Source: DSWT01 sp034433375
Lineage (GTDB): Bacteria > Chloroflexota > Anaerolineae > B4-G1 > SLSP01
Assembly (NCBI GenBank): GCA_034433375.1
Contig: DAOUAQ010000275.1
Location: 1 to 26,359 of the forward strand
Reading direction: 5' to 3'
DNA: 26,359 nt
In this document: positions 1 through 6,259 of the stretch, piece after piece
Position numbering within the stretch: position 1 is the stretch's first letter
Layout: every line of letters begins with the position of its first letter
Notes under the pieces: generated by a model
The model's input: the letters and a program-made list of their open reading frames with translations, nothing else
The model's database searches: none
What the model was told of the DNA's origin: nothing
Made by a program: the position numbers and the translations under genes

Positions 1-414
1 GAGGAGGAGCGCAAAACCTTTGCTGCGGAATGGCAAAAACGCATCGTCGAACAAAAGCAAAGCTCCCGCGAGAGCCTGATCGCGCAATGTCGGAAGGATT
101 GCCCCACCTGGCCCGCAGAAGAGCTGGAGCCTTGGGCCTTGTCCAAACAGCAAGTGAGCCTCCACATCCTCCAGATATTCGCGCAACAGCGCCCGCCCTG
201 GCGGAAAATCGCTGCCGGGATGCGCTGCTCCACGCTGCTCATTACCGCTGAAGTGGAAAAAGGCGCTATCGTGACCAAAGCCATGGCGGCAGAAGCCACG
301 CAGATCAATCCCAACATCCAGGTCGCCCATATCGCCGGCGCAGGCCACAACATCCGCCGCGAAGCGTTCCAGGCGTATATGGAGACGGTGAAGGCTTTTT
401 TGCAGGGAGAGTAA
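1..414 (+). CDS. alpha/beta hydrolase, C-terminal part (5' truncated by window edge)
   Basis: The frame is open from base 1 to the TAA at 412-414, so the 5' end lies outside the window; internal TTG and ATG codons are not convincing starts. The last 60 or so residues look like the end of an alpha/beta-hydrolase fold. A beta strand (STLLITAE) normally carries the catalytic acid region, and it is followed by the GAGHNIRRE segment, where the His at 346-348 is the likely catalytic histidine. A terminal helix (AYMETVKAFL) follows. The nucleophile elbow is not in the window, so substrate and reaction cannot be given. The stop codon lies inside the first unit of the heptamer repeat that follows, so the repeat abuts the gene with no spacer. 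Confidence 0.7.
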   Translation, partial: EEERKTFAAEWQKRIVEQKQSSRESLIAQCRKDCPTWPAEELEPWALSKQQVSLHILQIFAQQRPPWRKIAAGMRCSTLLITAEVEKGAIVTKAMAAEATQINPNIQVAHIAGAGHNIRREAFQAYMETVKAFLQGE

Positions 415-691
415 TCGGTAATCGGGGATCGGTAATCGGGGATCGGTAATCAGGGATCGGTAATCAGGGATTGGTGATCAGGGATTGTAATCGGCAACCA
501 GGAATTAGAGCACGTTATAACCCAATCACCAGTCACCGATTACCAGTTACCAGTTACCAATCACCGATTACCAGTCACCGATTACCAGTTACCAATCACC
601 GATTACCAGTTACCAATCACCGATTACCAGTTACCAGTCACCAGTCACCGATTACCAGTTACCAGTTACCAGTTACCAATCACCCTTTACC
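411..691. repeat. orientation-flipping heptamer repeat array (locus 1)
   Basis: This 281-bp gap is almost entirely period-7 repeat. The left arm (about 411-486) is made of units such as GGTAATC, GGGGATC and AGGGATC. The right arm (524-691) is 24 consecutive in-register heptamers such as GATTACC, AGTTACC, AATCACC and AGTCACC. GGTAATC is the reverse complement of GATTACC, so the two arms face each other across a unique core of about 37 bp (487-523) and a transcript could fold into a long imperfect hairpin. Open frames across the array only give low-complexity SPITSYQLPVT-like peptide and are not taken as genes. Heptamer tandem repeats (STRR) are known from heterocystous cyanobacteria; kinship with those is not implied. 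Confidence 0.9.
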
Positions 692-714
692 TTTTCCGCT
701 TTAAGGTGTAAAAT
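686..714 (+). promoter_or_regulatory. possible sigma70-type promoter for the glutaredoxin operon
   Basis: TTTACC (686-691) and TAAAAT (709-714) are 17 bp apart, and the -10 is immediately preceded by TG. The -35 match is only 4 of 6 and is formed by the last repeat heptamer. Translation starts 43 bp downstream with a good Shine-Dalgarno AAAGGAG, so an unstructured leader of about 35 nt would result. This is weak evidence, from sequence alone. Confidence 0.35.
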
Positions 715-756
715 AGCGATAAAGTTATTCAATATCGTACAAAAGGAGTCCCTATT

Positions 757-1047
757 ATGACAGAACCACGAGGCAGTGTAACCGGCGTCCATCAAGAACA
801 CAACGTCAAATTCTACGGGCTTTCGACGTGTATCTGGTGCCGCAAGACGCGCCAGTTCCTCGAAGACGAAAAGGTGGCTTTCGATTTCGTCTACGTAGAC
901 CTGCTAGAAGGCGACGAGCGCGACGCGGTGAAGGACGAAATCCGCCCGTGGAACCCGCGCGTCTCCTTCCCCACCATCGTCATCGACGACGCGCAATGCG
1001 TGATCGGCTTCAAAACCGACGAGTTGAAGCAGGTATTGGGGCTATGA
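757..1047 (+). CDS. glutaredoxin-like thiol-disulfide oxidoreductase
   Basis: This is a 96-residue thioredoxin-fold protein of the glutaredoxin family that should reduce disulfides in the cytoplasm. The active site is Cys25-Ile-Trp-Cys28 in the context GLSTCIWCRKT. A cis-proline is seen at Pro72 (VSFPTIVID), and the C-terminal part (VIGFKTDELKQVLGL) matches the usual glutaredoxin ending. The ATG at 757 is chosen for the AAAGGAG about 9 bp upstream. The IWC pair differs from the classical CPYC centre. The stop codon overlaps the start of the next gene (ATGA), which encodes a ferredoxin-thioredoxin-reductase-like protein. That translational coupling suggests this glutaredoxin is the reductase's partner, instead of depending on glutathione. 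The family call is secure; the partner assignment is inferred. Confidence 0.88.
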   Translation: MTEPRGSVTGVHQEHNVKFYGLSTCIWCRKTRQFLEDEKVAFDFVYVDLLEGDERDAVKDEIRPWNPRVSFPTIVIDDAQCVIGFKTDELKQVLGL

Positions 1048-1562
1048 GCGAGAGCGCCATCACCCCAGAACAAGTGGAGAGGCTGTACCAACGGCTGGAC
1101 CGGGAAGCGAAGGCCGGGGCGTACAACCTCAATCCCGACAAGTCGTTCACCCTGGGATTGGTGGAAAGCCTGCTCATCAACGAAGCGCGCTACGGCTATT
1201 GGGCCTGTCCCTGCCGCCTGGCGGATGGCGTCCGCGAGAAGGACCTCGACCTCATCTGCCCGTGCGACTACCGCGATCCCGACCTGGACGAGTACGGCGC
1301 GTGTTTCTGCGCGCTCTACGTCTCCGATGCGGTGCGCGACGGCCAGCAGGAGCTGCAGCCCGTGCCGGAGCGCCGTCCCCTGGGTGGGCCAACCGCGCAA
1401 GCCGAAGACCACGAGCACGATGAAGAGTTGGTCGGCTTCACGCGCAGCGGCATCCCGGTGTGGCGGTGCAAAGTCTGCGGTTATCTCTGCGCGCGCCCGC
1501 AACCGCCGCTCAAGTGCCCCATCTGCAAAGCGGACAAAGACCGCTTCGAGCGCTTCGCGTAA
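1044..1562 (+). CDS. ferredoxin-thioredoxin reductase catalytic domain fused to rubredoxin
   Basis: This protein of 172 residues starts at the ATG at 1044, overlapping the glutaredoxin stop; the frame is open further upstream, but that part is shadow. Residues 1-93 match the FTR catalytic subunit, with Cys55-Pro-Cys57, Cys72-Pro-Cys74 and Cys87-Phe-Cys89. By analogy with spinach FTR, Cys55, 72, 74 and 87 would hold a [4Fe-4S] cluster, and Cys57 with Cys89 would form the redox disulfide. The usual His between the last two cysteines is Phe88 here. An acidic/His linker (about 118-128) leads to a rubredoxin-like domain with Cys142-x2-Cys145-Gly-Tyr and Cys158-Pro-x-Cys161. The likely role is to pass single electrons from ferredoxin or the rubredoxin iron to the neighbouring glutaredoxin. 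The domains are clear; the physiological partner is inferred. Confidence 0.88.
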   Translation: MSESAITPEQVERLYQRLDREAKAGAYNLNPDKSFTLGLVESLLINEARYGYWACPCRLADGVREKDLDLICPCDYRDPDLDEYGACFCALYVSDAVRDGQQELQPVPERRPLGGPTAQAEDHEHDEELVGFTRSGIPVWRCKVCGYLCARPQPPLKCPICKADKDRFERFA

Positions 1563-1569
1563 GAAAATC

Positions 1570-1792
1570 GTACACGGATTACACGGATTTTATGGATTTT
1601 TGTAATGGTCAAGAAGATGTTGAACACATTGGTAACGCGCTTTTTCTACCGCCAAGTCACCAAGTCCGCCAAGAAATCTTAAAAATTTGGCGCTCTTGGC
1701 GTCTTGGCGGTTGTTCAATCTCATTCTGACGAATACAGATTCTATGGATTTTTTGTGAAAACTATCCGTGAAATCCGTGTTCATCCGTGTAC
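1570..1792. repeat. nested inverted-repeat element filling the 295-bp intergenic gap
   Basis: Outer arms: 1570-1590 carries ACACGGATT twice in tandem, and 1771-1792 carries the inverse (AAATCCGTG, then ATCCGTGTAC); they are nearly exact reverse complements. Inner arms: 1648-1677, built from CCGCCAAG/ACCAAG/CGCCAAG, pairs with 1685-1711, which ends in CTTGGCGTCTTGGCGGT, across a loop of about 7 nt. The single-stranded parts repeat TATGGATTTTT (1591-1601 and 1744-1754) as a direct repeat. The gap 1563-1857 holds no gene. A second copy of the CCGCCAAG arm lies near 26269. It is best read as a dispersed non-coding repeat that could fold as a double hairpin in RNA. Confidence 0.8.
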
Positions 1793-1857
1793 CTAAACAC
1801 TGACCAGCTTTTGCACAGTATCGAATTTTCATAAACCGCAAATAAGGACAACAAACT

Positions 1858-3309
1858 ATGACCACTCCATTTACCGTCAAAATTGGCTTTGTACCCTCGT
1901 TCCGTTTCCGCTTCACACCCTGGTGCCAGAAAATGCGCGACGATAGCCTAGCGGCGTTCGCCCATGTCAAAGGCATGGAAGTCGTCGTCCCACAGCCCTC
2001 TCCCGATGGGAAAACTTCGGACGCCGTGAAAGGCTTGACCCCGCATGGCACCGTCTCCACACTGGACGAAGCCGAAGCCGTGGCCGAATACTTCCGCGAC
2101 CAGCACGTGGATGGCCTCATCCTCTGTCCGCTGGATTTTGGGGACGAGCGTTCGGCGGTCAAAATCGCCGAGTTGCTCGGCGTGCCAGTGCTGCTCTACG
2201 CGACGAAAGAGCCGCCCGCGCCGGATGACGCCGGCCTGTCGCGCGTTTCCGACTCATACTGCGGCAACCTCTCGATGGCCTCCGGGCTATACCGGCGGAA
2301 GATCGCTTTCCGCTACGCCGGCCTCTTCTTCCCCGATGAACCGGAACTGCTGGACGAAGTGCAGGATTTCGTGCGCGCCGTCGCCGTGGTCAAGGGCGTG
2401 AAAAACGCGCGGCTCGGTCACGTGGGCGTGCGCCCGCCGACCTTCGAGACGGTCGGCTACGACGAAACCGCGCTCATCCGCAAGTTCGGGCAGAACGTCA
2501 TCTACAGCAACCTCGCGGACATCACCGATGCAGCACACCATTATGCTGACGATGACGCGCGCGTGCAGGTCATCATCGCGGAGATTCGCGGCGGCGTCGC
2601 TGCGGTCACCGTGGCAGACGATTACCTGGTCAACGCGGCCAAACTGGAGCTGGCGTTGCGCGATTTCTGGCAGAGGTCGCGGCTATCGGCAATGGCCGTG
2701 CAGTGTTGGCCTTCCGTGCAGCGGCTGATGGGGATTTCCGTGTGCGCCGTCTACGGGCGGCTGACCGGGCAGGAGATGCTCACCGCCTGCGAGACCGACG
2801 TTCTCGGCGCGCTGGCGATGTTGGTACAGCAGCGCGTCGCGCTCGGCGAAACCATACCGCACTTCATTGATTGGACGATCCGCCACCGCGAGAACCCGAA
2901 CTGGCTGCTGGCGTGGCACTGCGGCAACGCGCCCACCTGCCTCGCCGCCGATCCGCAGCAGACGGCGCTCCGCTCGCGCCGCGACATGAAGGGCGAACTC
3001 GACGTGGAGGAATGTGACACAACGGCAGGCCTGGCGCAGTTCCAGGTGAAGCCCGGCGTCGTCACCTTCTGTCGCCTGGCCGAATACGACGACAAGTGGA
3101 AGATGCTCATCAGCACCGGAACCATCGTCCCCTCCGTAGAAACGCTCGCGGGTACGTGGGCGTGGGTCGAGGTCGCGGATCACGACAAGCTGTACCGCAC
3201 CCTCGTCGAAGAAGGCTTCGTCCACCACGCCAGTATGATTCACGGCGACTACACGAAGGCGCTGCTCGAAGTCTGCAAGTTTATGGACATTGAGGCGGTT
3301 TTAGTCTAG
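1858..3309 (+). CDS. L-fucose/L-arabinose isomerase-like protein (COG2407 type)
   Basis: This 483-residue cytoplasmic protein has the layout of the FucI/AraA-like aldose-ketose isomerases. The N-terminal alpha/beta domain contains VDGLILCPLDFGDE, in the place where related enzymes have substrate-binding loops. A central domain has AVQCWPSVQ (from about residue 280) and Cys311-Glu312-Thr-Asp, and the C-terminal part has His354-Cys-Gly-Asn-Ala-Pro and His456-His457 with His462-Gly. In FucI the divalent-metal ligands are a Glu, an Asp and a His; Glu312 and His462 are candidates by position. The start at 1858 has only a modest upstream AAGGAC. With no kinase or aldolase next to it, the sugar cannot be named. 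It may also be a non-isomerase member of COG2407. Confidence 0.78.
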   Translation: MTTPFTVKIGFVPSFRFRFTPWCQKMRDDSLAAFAHVKGMEVVVPQPSPDGKTSDAVKGLTPHGTVSTLDEAEAVAEYFRDQHVDGLILCPLDFGDERSAVKIAELLGVPVLLYATKEPPAPDDAGLSRVSDSYCGNLSMASGLYRRKIAFRYAGLFFPDEPELLDEVQDFVRAVAVVKGVKNARLGHVGVRPPTFETVGYDETALIRKFGQNVIYSNLADITDAAHHYADDDARVQVIIAEIRGGVAAVTVADDYLVNAAKLELALRDFWQRSRLSAMAVQCWPSVQRLMGISVCAVYGRLTGQEMLTACETDVLGALAMLVQQRVALGETIPHFIDWTIRHRENPNWLLAWHCGNAPTCLAADPQQTALRSRRDMKGELDVEECDTTAGLAQFQVKPGVVTFCRLAEYDDKWKMLISTGTIVPSVETLAGTWAWVEVADHDKLYRTLVEEGFVHHASMIHGDYTKALLEVCKFMDIEAVLV

Positions 3310-3399
3310 GGTTGAAAGTTGAAGGTTGAAGGTTGAAGGTTAAAGGTTGAAAGTTCGGAGTTTGACTTTCGACTTTGGACTTGAGACTTCCGACTCACT
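3309..3399. repeat. orientation-flipping heptamer repeat array (locus 2)
   Basis: Thirteen consecutive 7-bp units are in register. Units such as AAGTTGA and AGGTTGA fill about 3309-3357, and inverse-type units ACTTTCG, ACTTTGG, ACTTGAG and ACTTCCG fill about 3365-3392. The array starts at the last base of the TAG stop (3307-3309) of the isomerase-like gene and ends just before the Shine-Dalgarno of the next gene. The arms could pair imperfectly in the transcript. No coding potential is seen. Confidence 0.85.
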
Positions 3400-3416
3400 C
3401 GCGGAGGAATGATAGG

Positions 3417-4391
3417 ATGAGAACGTTTGCGCGCCCGACTGTCGTTGTCAGCAAATGCCTGGGCTTCGCCGCGTGCCGCTATAACGGGGTGACGATCCCC
3501 GATACATTCGTGCAGCAGCTCGAGCCTTTCGTCACCTATCTGCCGGTCTGCGCGGAGGTGGAAATCGGCCTGGGCGTGCCACGCGATCCGGTGCGGATTG
3601 TGCTCGTGAATGACGAACCGCGCCTGCTCCAACCCACGACCGGCGCGGACGTCACCAAAAGGATGCAGGCTTTTGCGGACGCCCACCTTGCATCGCTTAA
3701 CGACATTGATGGCTTCATGCTCAAAGGACGCTCCCCTTCGTGCGGGATCAAGGACGTAAAGGTATACCGGGGCGTCGAGAAAGGCGCGGCCTCGACCCAT
3801 AAAGGGCGCGGCTTCTTCGCCCAGGCCGTGCTCGAACGTTACGGGCATCTGCCGGTCGAAGAAGAAGGGCGGCTGACCAACTTCACCATCCGTGAACACT
3901 TCCTCACAGCGCTGTTCGCACTGGCGGATTTCCGCGCTGTCAAAGCCTCCGCGGCAATGCGCGAACTGGTGCGCTTCCACACCGACAACAAGCTGCTGCT
4001 GATGGCCTACAGCGAGAGCCAGTACCGGCTTATGGGGCCAATTGTCGCCAACCACACCAAGAAACCCGCCACCGAGGTCATCACTGCTTACGAAACCCAC
4101 CTGTGGAAGGCGCTGGCCCATCCCGCGCGGCGCACGGCGGGGATCAACGTGCTGATGCACGCACTCGGCTACTTCTCCGAAAAACTCACCTCCGACGAGA
4201 AAGCCTATTTCCTGGACACGCTGGAAAAGTATCGCGCCGAGAAAGTCCCGCTGAGCGTGCCCGTGAGCCTGCTTGGCGCGTGGATCGCGCGCTTCAAAGA
4301 GCCGTACCTGGCGCGGCAGACGTTCTTCGCGCCGTACCCGGAATCGCTGGTCACCATCAGCGACTCCGGCAAAGGCCGCGACTTGAGTTGA
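3417..4391 (+). CDS. DUF523-DUF1722 protein (TudS-like N-terminus, YbgA-like C-terminus)
   Basis: The 324-residue protein starts at the ATG at 3417, preceded by GGAGG with 9-bp spacing; the frame is open upstream to a TTG inside the repeat array, which is unlikely to be used. Residues 1 to about 150 are DUF523, with conserved Cys14 (SKCLG), Cys45 (PVCAEVEIGLGVPR) and Cys109 (KGRSPSCG). In the characterised DUF523 protein TudS, a thiouracil desulfidase, three such cysteines bind a [4Fe-4S] cluster. The C-terminal half is DUF1722, shown by LVRFHTDNKLLLMAYS and YRLMGPIVANH. Two-domain proteins of this kind are widespread, and the E. coli YbgA name refers to the DUF1722 part. Desulfidase activity is possible by family but not shown, and the connection with the sugar and peptide genes around it is unclear. 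Confidence 0.85.
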   Translation: MRTFARPTVVVSKCLGFAACRYNGVTIPDTFVQQLEPFVTYLPVCAEVEIGLGVPRDPVRIVLVNDEPRLLQPTTGADVTKRMQAFADAHLASLNDIDGFMLKGRSPSCGIKDVKVYRGVEKGAASTHKGRGFFAQAVLERYGHLPVEEEGRLTNFTIREHFLTALFALADFRAVKASAAMRELVRFHTDNKLLLMAYSESQYRLMGPIVANHTKKPATEVITAYETHLWKALAHPARRTAGINVLMHALGYFSEKLTSDEKAYFLDTLEKYRAEKVPLSVPVSLLGAWIARFKEPYLARQTFFAPYPESLVTISDSGKGRDLS

Positions 4392-4392
4392 G

Positions 4393-4444
4393 CCGTTAGC
4401 GCGTTTGAACGTTGAAACGTTCAAACGCGCCAACGTTCCAACGG
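4393..4444. repeat. perfect 15-bp hairpin with heptamer phasing (locus 3)
   Basis: Bases 4399-4413 (GCGCGTTTGAACGTT) and 4416-4430 (AACGTTCAAACGCGC) are exact reverse complements separated by GA. Flanking CCGTT (4393-4397) and AACGG (4440-4444) extend the symmetry. The unit sequence CGTTTGA, ACGTTGA, AACGTTC also has period 7, as in the other arrays. It lies one base after the TGA stop (4389-4391) of the DUF523-DUF1722 gene and before the Shine-Dalgarno (4449-4454) of the next gene. There is no T-tract directly after the stem, so termination is possible but not typical. Confidence 0.8.
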
Positions 4445-4460
4445 TTTTAGGAGGCGAGAG

Positions 4461-6053
4461 ATGCAAACTTTTTCCTGGGAGTTCCCCTACCGTTCGCAGC
4501 GGATGCCAGTGTTGGCGCAGAATGTTGTGGCGACGTCGCAGCCGCTGGCGGCGCAGGCCGGGTTGGACGCGCTACGCCGCGGCGGCAACGCCGTGGATGC
4601 AGCGCTGGCAACCGCCATCGCGCTCACCGTCGTCGAGCCGACAAGTAACGGTATTGGCAGCGACGCCTTCGCCATCGTGTGGGATGGCGCGCAGCTCCAC
4701 GGCCTTAACGCCTCCGGGCGCGCGCCGCAGGCGCTCACGGCGGAGCGGTTCGCCGGGCTGGCGCAGATGCCTACTGTCGGCTGGGATCCGGTGACGGTTC
4801 CCGGTGCAGTCAGCGCGTGGGTGGCGCTGTCAGAACGCTTCGGGCGGCTGCCGTTCAGCGATCTGTTCGCGGCGGCGAGCCACTACGCGCGCGACGGCTT
4901 CCTCGTTTCTCCGATTACGGCAATGGCGTGGGACGGCGCGCCGCAACGGTATGCAGCGTACCCGTCATTTGCGGCCACGTTCGCGCCCAATGGACGCGCT
5001 CCCTACCCCGGAGAACTGTTCCGCTGCCCGGATCAGGCCGGCACGTTGGAGCGCATCGCTGCGACAAAGGGCGAAGCGTTCTATCGCGGCGCATTGGCGG
5101 AGCAGATCGTCGCGCACGCCAAAGCCACTGGCGGGCTGTTGACAATGGACGATCTGGCGACGCACGCGCCCGAATGGGTCACGCCGCTGGCGCAGGCGTA
5201 CCACGGTTACTGCCTGCACGAAATCCCGCCGAACGGGCAAGGGCTTGCGGCGCTGATCGCGTTGGGCATCTTGCAGCACTTCGACCTGGCGCAGTATCCC
5301 GTCGATTCTGCCGATAGCCTGCACCTGCAAGTCGAAGCAATGAAAATCGCGTTCGCGGAGGCGCACCGCCACATCGCCGATCCCGCGTGGATGGACGTTC
5401 CGCCGGAGACGCTGTTGGATGAGATGTTCCTGGCGGAGCACGCGCGGCAGATTCGGATGGACGCAGCGCAATTCCCCGAGGCCGCACTGCCCACCGACCA
5501 CGGCACAGTCTACCTCACCGCCGCCGACGCCAGTGGAATGATGGTTTCGTACATTCAATCGAACTACATGGGCTTTGGTTCCGGCATCGTCATCCCCGGC
5601 ACGGGCATCAGCCTGCAAAATCGCGGCGCGGGTTTCCGACTCGAGGCTGGGCATCCCAATCGCGTCGCGGGTGGCAAACGACCCTACCATACGATCATCC
5701 CAGGGTTTGTCACGCGACAGGATCAGCCGGTGATGAGCTTCGGTGTGATGGGCGGGCACATGCAGCCGCAGGGCCACGTGCAGATGATGGTGCGTCTGTT
5801 CGATTACGGGCAAAATCCGCAAGCAGCGTCCGATGCGCCGCGCTGGTACATCGAGGAAGACCTGACCAGGCTCTCGTTAGAGCTGGGTTTCGCCCCGGAG
5901 GTGGTGACGGAACTGCGGCAGCGCGGGCATCATGTCACCGCTGACCTGCCGCCTGGCCGGTTCGGCGGCGCGCAGTTGATCTACCGGATAGACAACGGCG
6001 GCTACTGCGCGGGGACGGATTGGCGGAAGGATGGGCAAGCTGTGGGTTACTAA
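4461..6053 (+). CDS. gamma-glutamyltransferase-family Ntn hydrolase
   Basis: This 530-residue protein has an AGGAGG Shine-Dalgarno 6 bp before the ATG. The N-terminus (MVATSQPLAAQAGLDALRRG type, then GGNAVDAALATAIALTVVEP) and GIGSDAFAIVWDG are typical of gamma-glutamyltransferase and related acylases. In this family the proenzyme cuts itself before a catalytic Thr. Here the candidate is Thr345 in PTDHGTVYLTAADASG, so the small subunit would be residues 345-530, with MGFGSGIVIPGTGI in the expected downstream position. The usual Thr-Thr-His or Thr-Ser-His start is Thr-Asp-His here, which suggests a subfamily with a different donor. No signal peptide is seen, so a cytoplasmic location is likely, unlike periplasmic glutathione-degrading enzymes. 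The family is confident; the substrate is unknown. Confidence 0.85.
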   Translation: MQTFSWEFPYRSQRMPVLAQNVVATSQPLAAQAGLDALRRGGNAVDAALATAIALTVVEPTSNGIGSDAFAIVWDGAQLHGLNASGRAPQALTAERFAGLAQMPTVGWDPVTVPGAVSAWVALSERFGRLPFSDLFAAASHYARDGFLVSPITAMAWDGAPQRYAAYPSFAATFAPNGRAPYPGELFRCPDQAGTLERIAATKGEAFYRGALAEQIVAHAKATGGLLTMDDLATHAPEWVTPLAQAYHGYCLHEIPPNGQGLAALIALGILQHFDLAQYPVDSADSLHLQVEAMKIAFAEAHRHIADPAWMDVPPETLLDEMFLAEHARQIRMDAAQFPEAALPTDHGTVYLTAADASGMMVSYIQSNYMGFGSGIVIPGTGISLQNRGAGFRLEAGHPNRVAGGKRPYHTIIPGFVTRQDQPVMSFGVMGGHMQPQGHVQMMVRLFDYGQNPQAASDAPRWYIEEDLTRLSLELGFAPEVVTELRQRGHHVTADLPPGRFGGAQLIYRIDNGGYCAGTDWRKDGQAVGY

Positions 6054-6099
6054 CCACAAATGGACGTTGCTCATTGGCGAAAAAACACCCGAGAAAGTC

Positions 6100-6127
6100 T
6101 TGACAATCCCCATAACTGCGTTATAAT
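6100..6127 (+). promoter_or_regulatory. consensus sigma70-type promoter of the lpl-like transporter operon
   Basis: TTGACA (6100-6105) and TATAAT (6122-6127) are both exact consensus hexamers with 16-bp spacing. Transcription should begin near 6134, giving an untranslated leader of about 125 nt before the ATG at 6260. Because the match is this good, regulation probably acts after initiation or through a repressor; a hairpin lies in the leader. Confidence 0.8.
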
Positions 6128-6199
6128 ACTTGGTAAGTAAAATTAACTTTCTAAGTGCAGTGAATACGGCTTATTGGCGAACGCACGGGCTCGGTTTAC

Positions 6200-6231
6200 A
6201 AATTGGGCTGTTTGGTGAAACCCCAATTTTT
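6200..6231 (+). terminator. attenuator-like hairpin in the transporter leader
   Basis: AAATTGGG (6200-6207) pairs exactly with CCCAATTT (6222-6229) around a 14-nt loop and is followed by T residues to 6231 (TTTTTATT). This resembles a weak intrinsic terminator placed between the consensus promoter and the first permease gene. It could be a leader attenuator or an end-point for read-through from upstream. No clear antiterminator partner or leader peptide was found by eye. Confidence 0.5.
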
Positions 6232-6259
6232 ATTCAACACACAGGGAGTACTTGGAGCG

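Noticed and set aside
524..691. Possible CRISPR array
   Set aside because: Units are only 7 bp and directly adjacent, with no unique spacers of 25-40 bp and no cas gene.
471..704. Open frame giving a repetitive SPITSHRLPVT-like peptide
   Set aside because: It is a translation of the period-7 DNA repeat, with no ribosome site and no non-repeat sequence.
3306..4466. Long minus-strand open frame (386 codons)
   Set aside because: It is the mirror of the DUF523-DUF1722 gene, which has clear family motifs and a ribosome site; the minus frame shows no known domain and starts or ends in repeats.
4965..5822. Minus-strand open frame of 285 codons
   Set aside because: It lies wholly opposite the gamma-glutamyltransferase-like gene and has an Arg/His-rich, low-likelihood composition.
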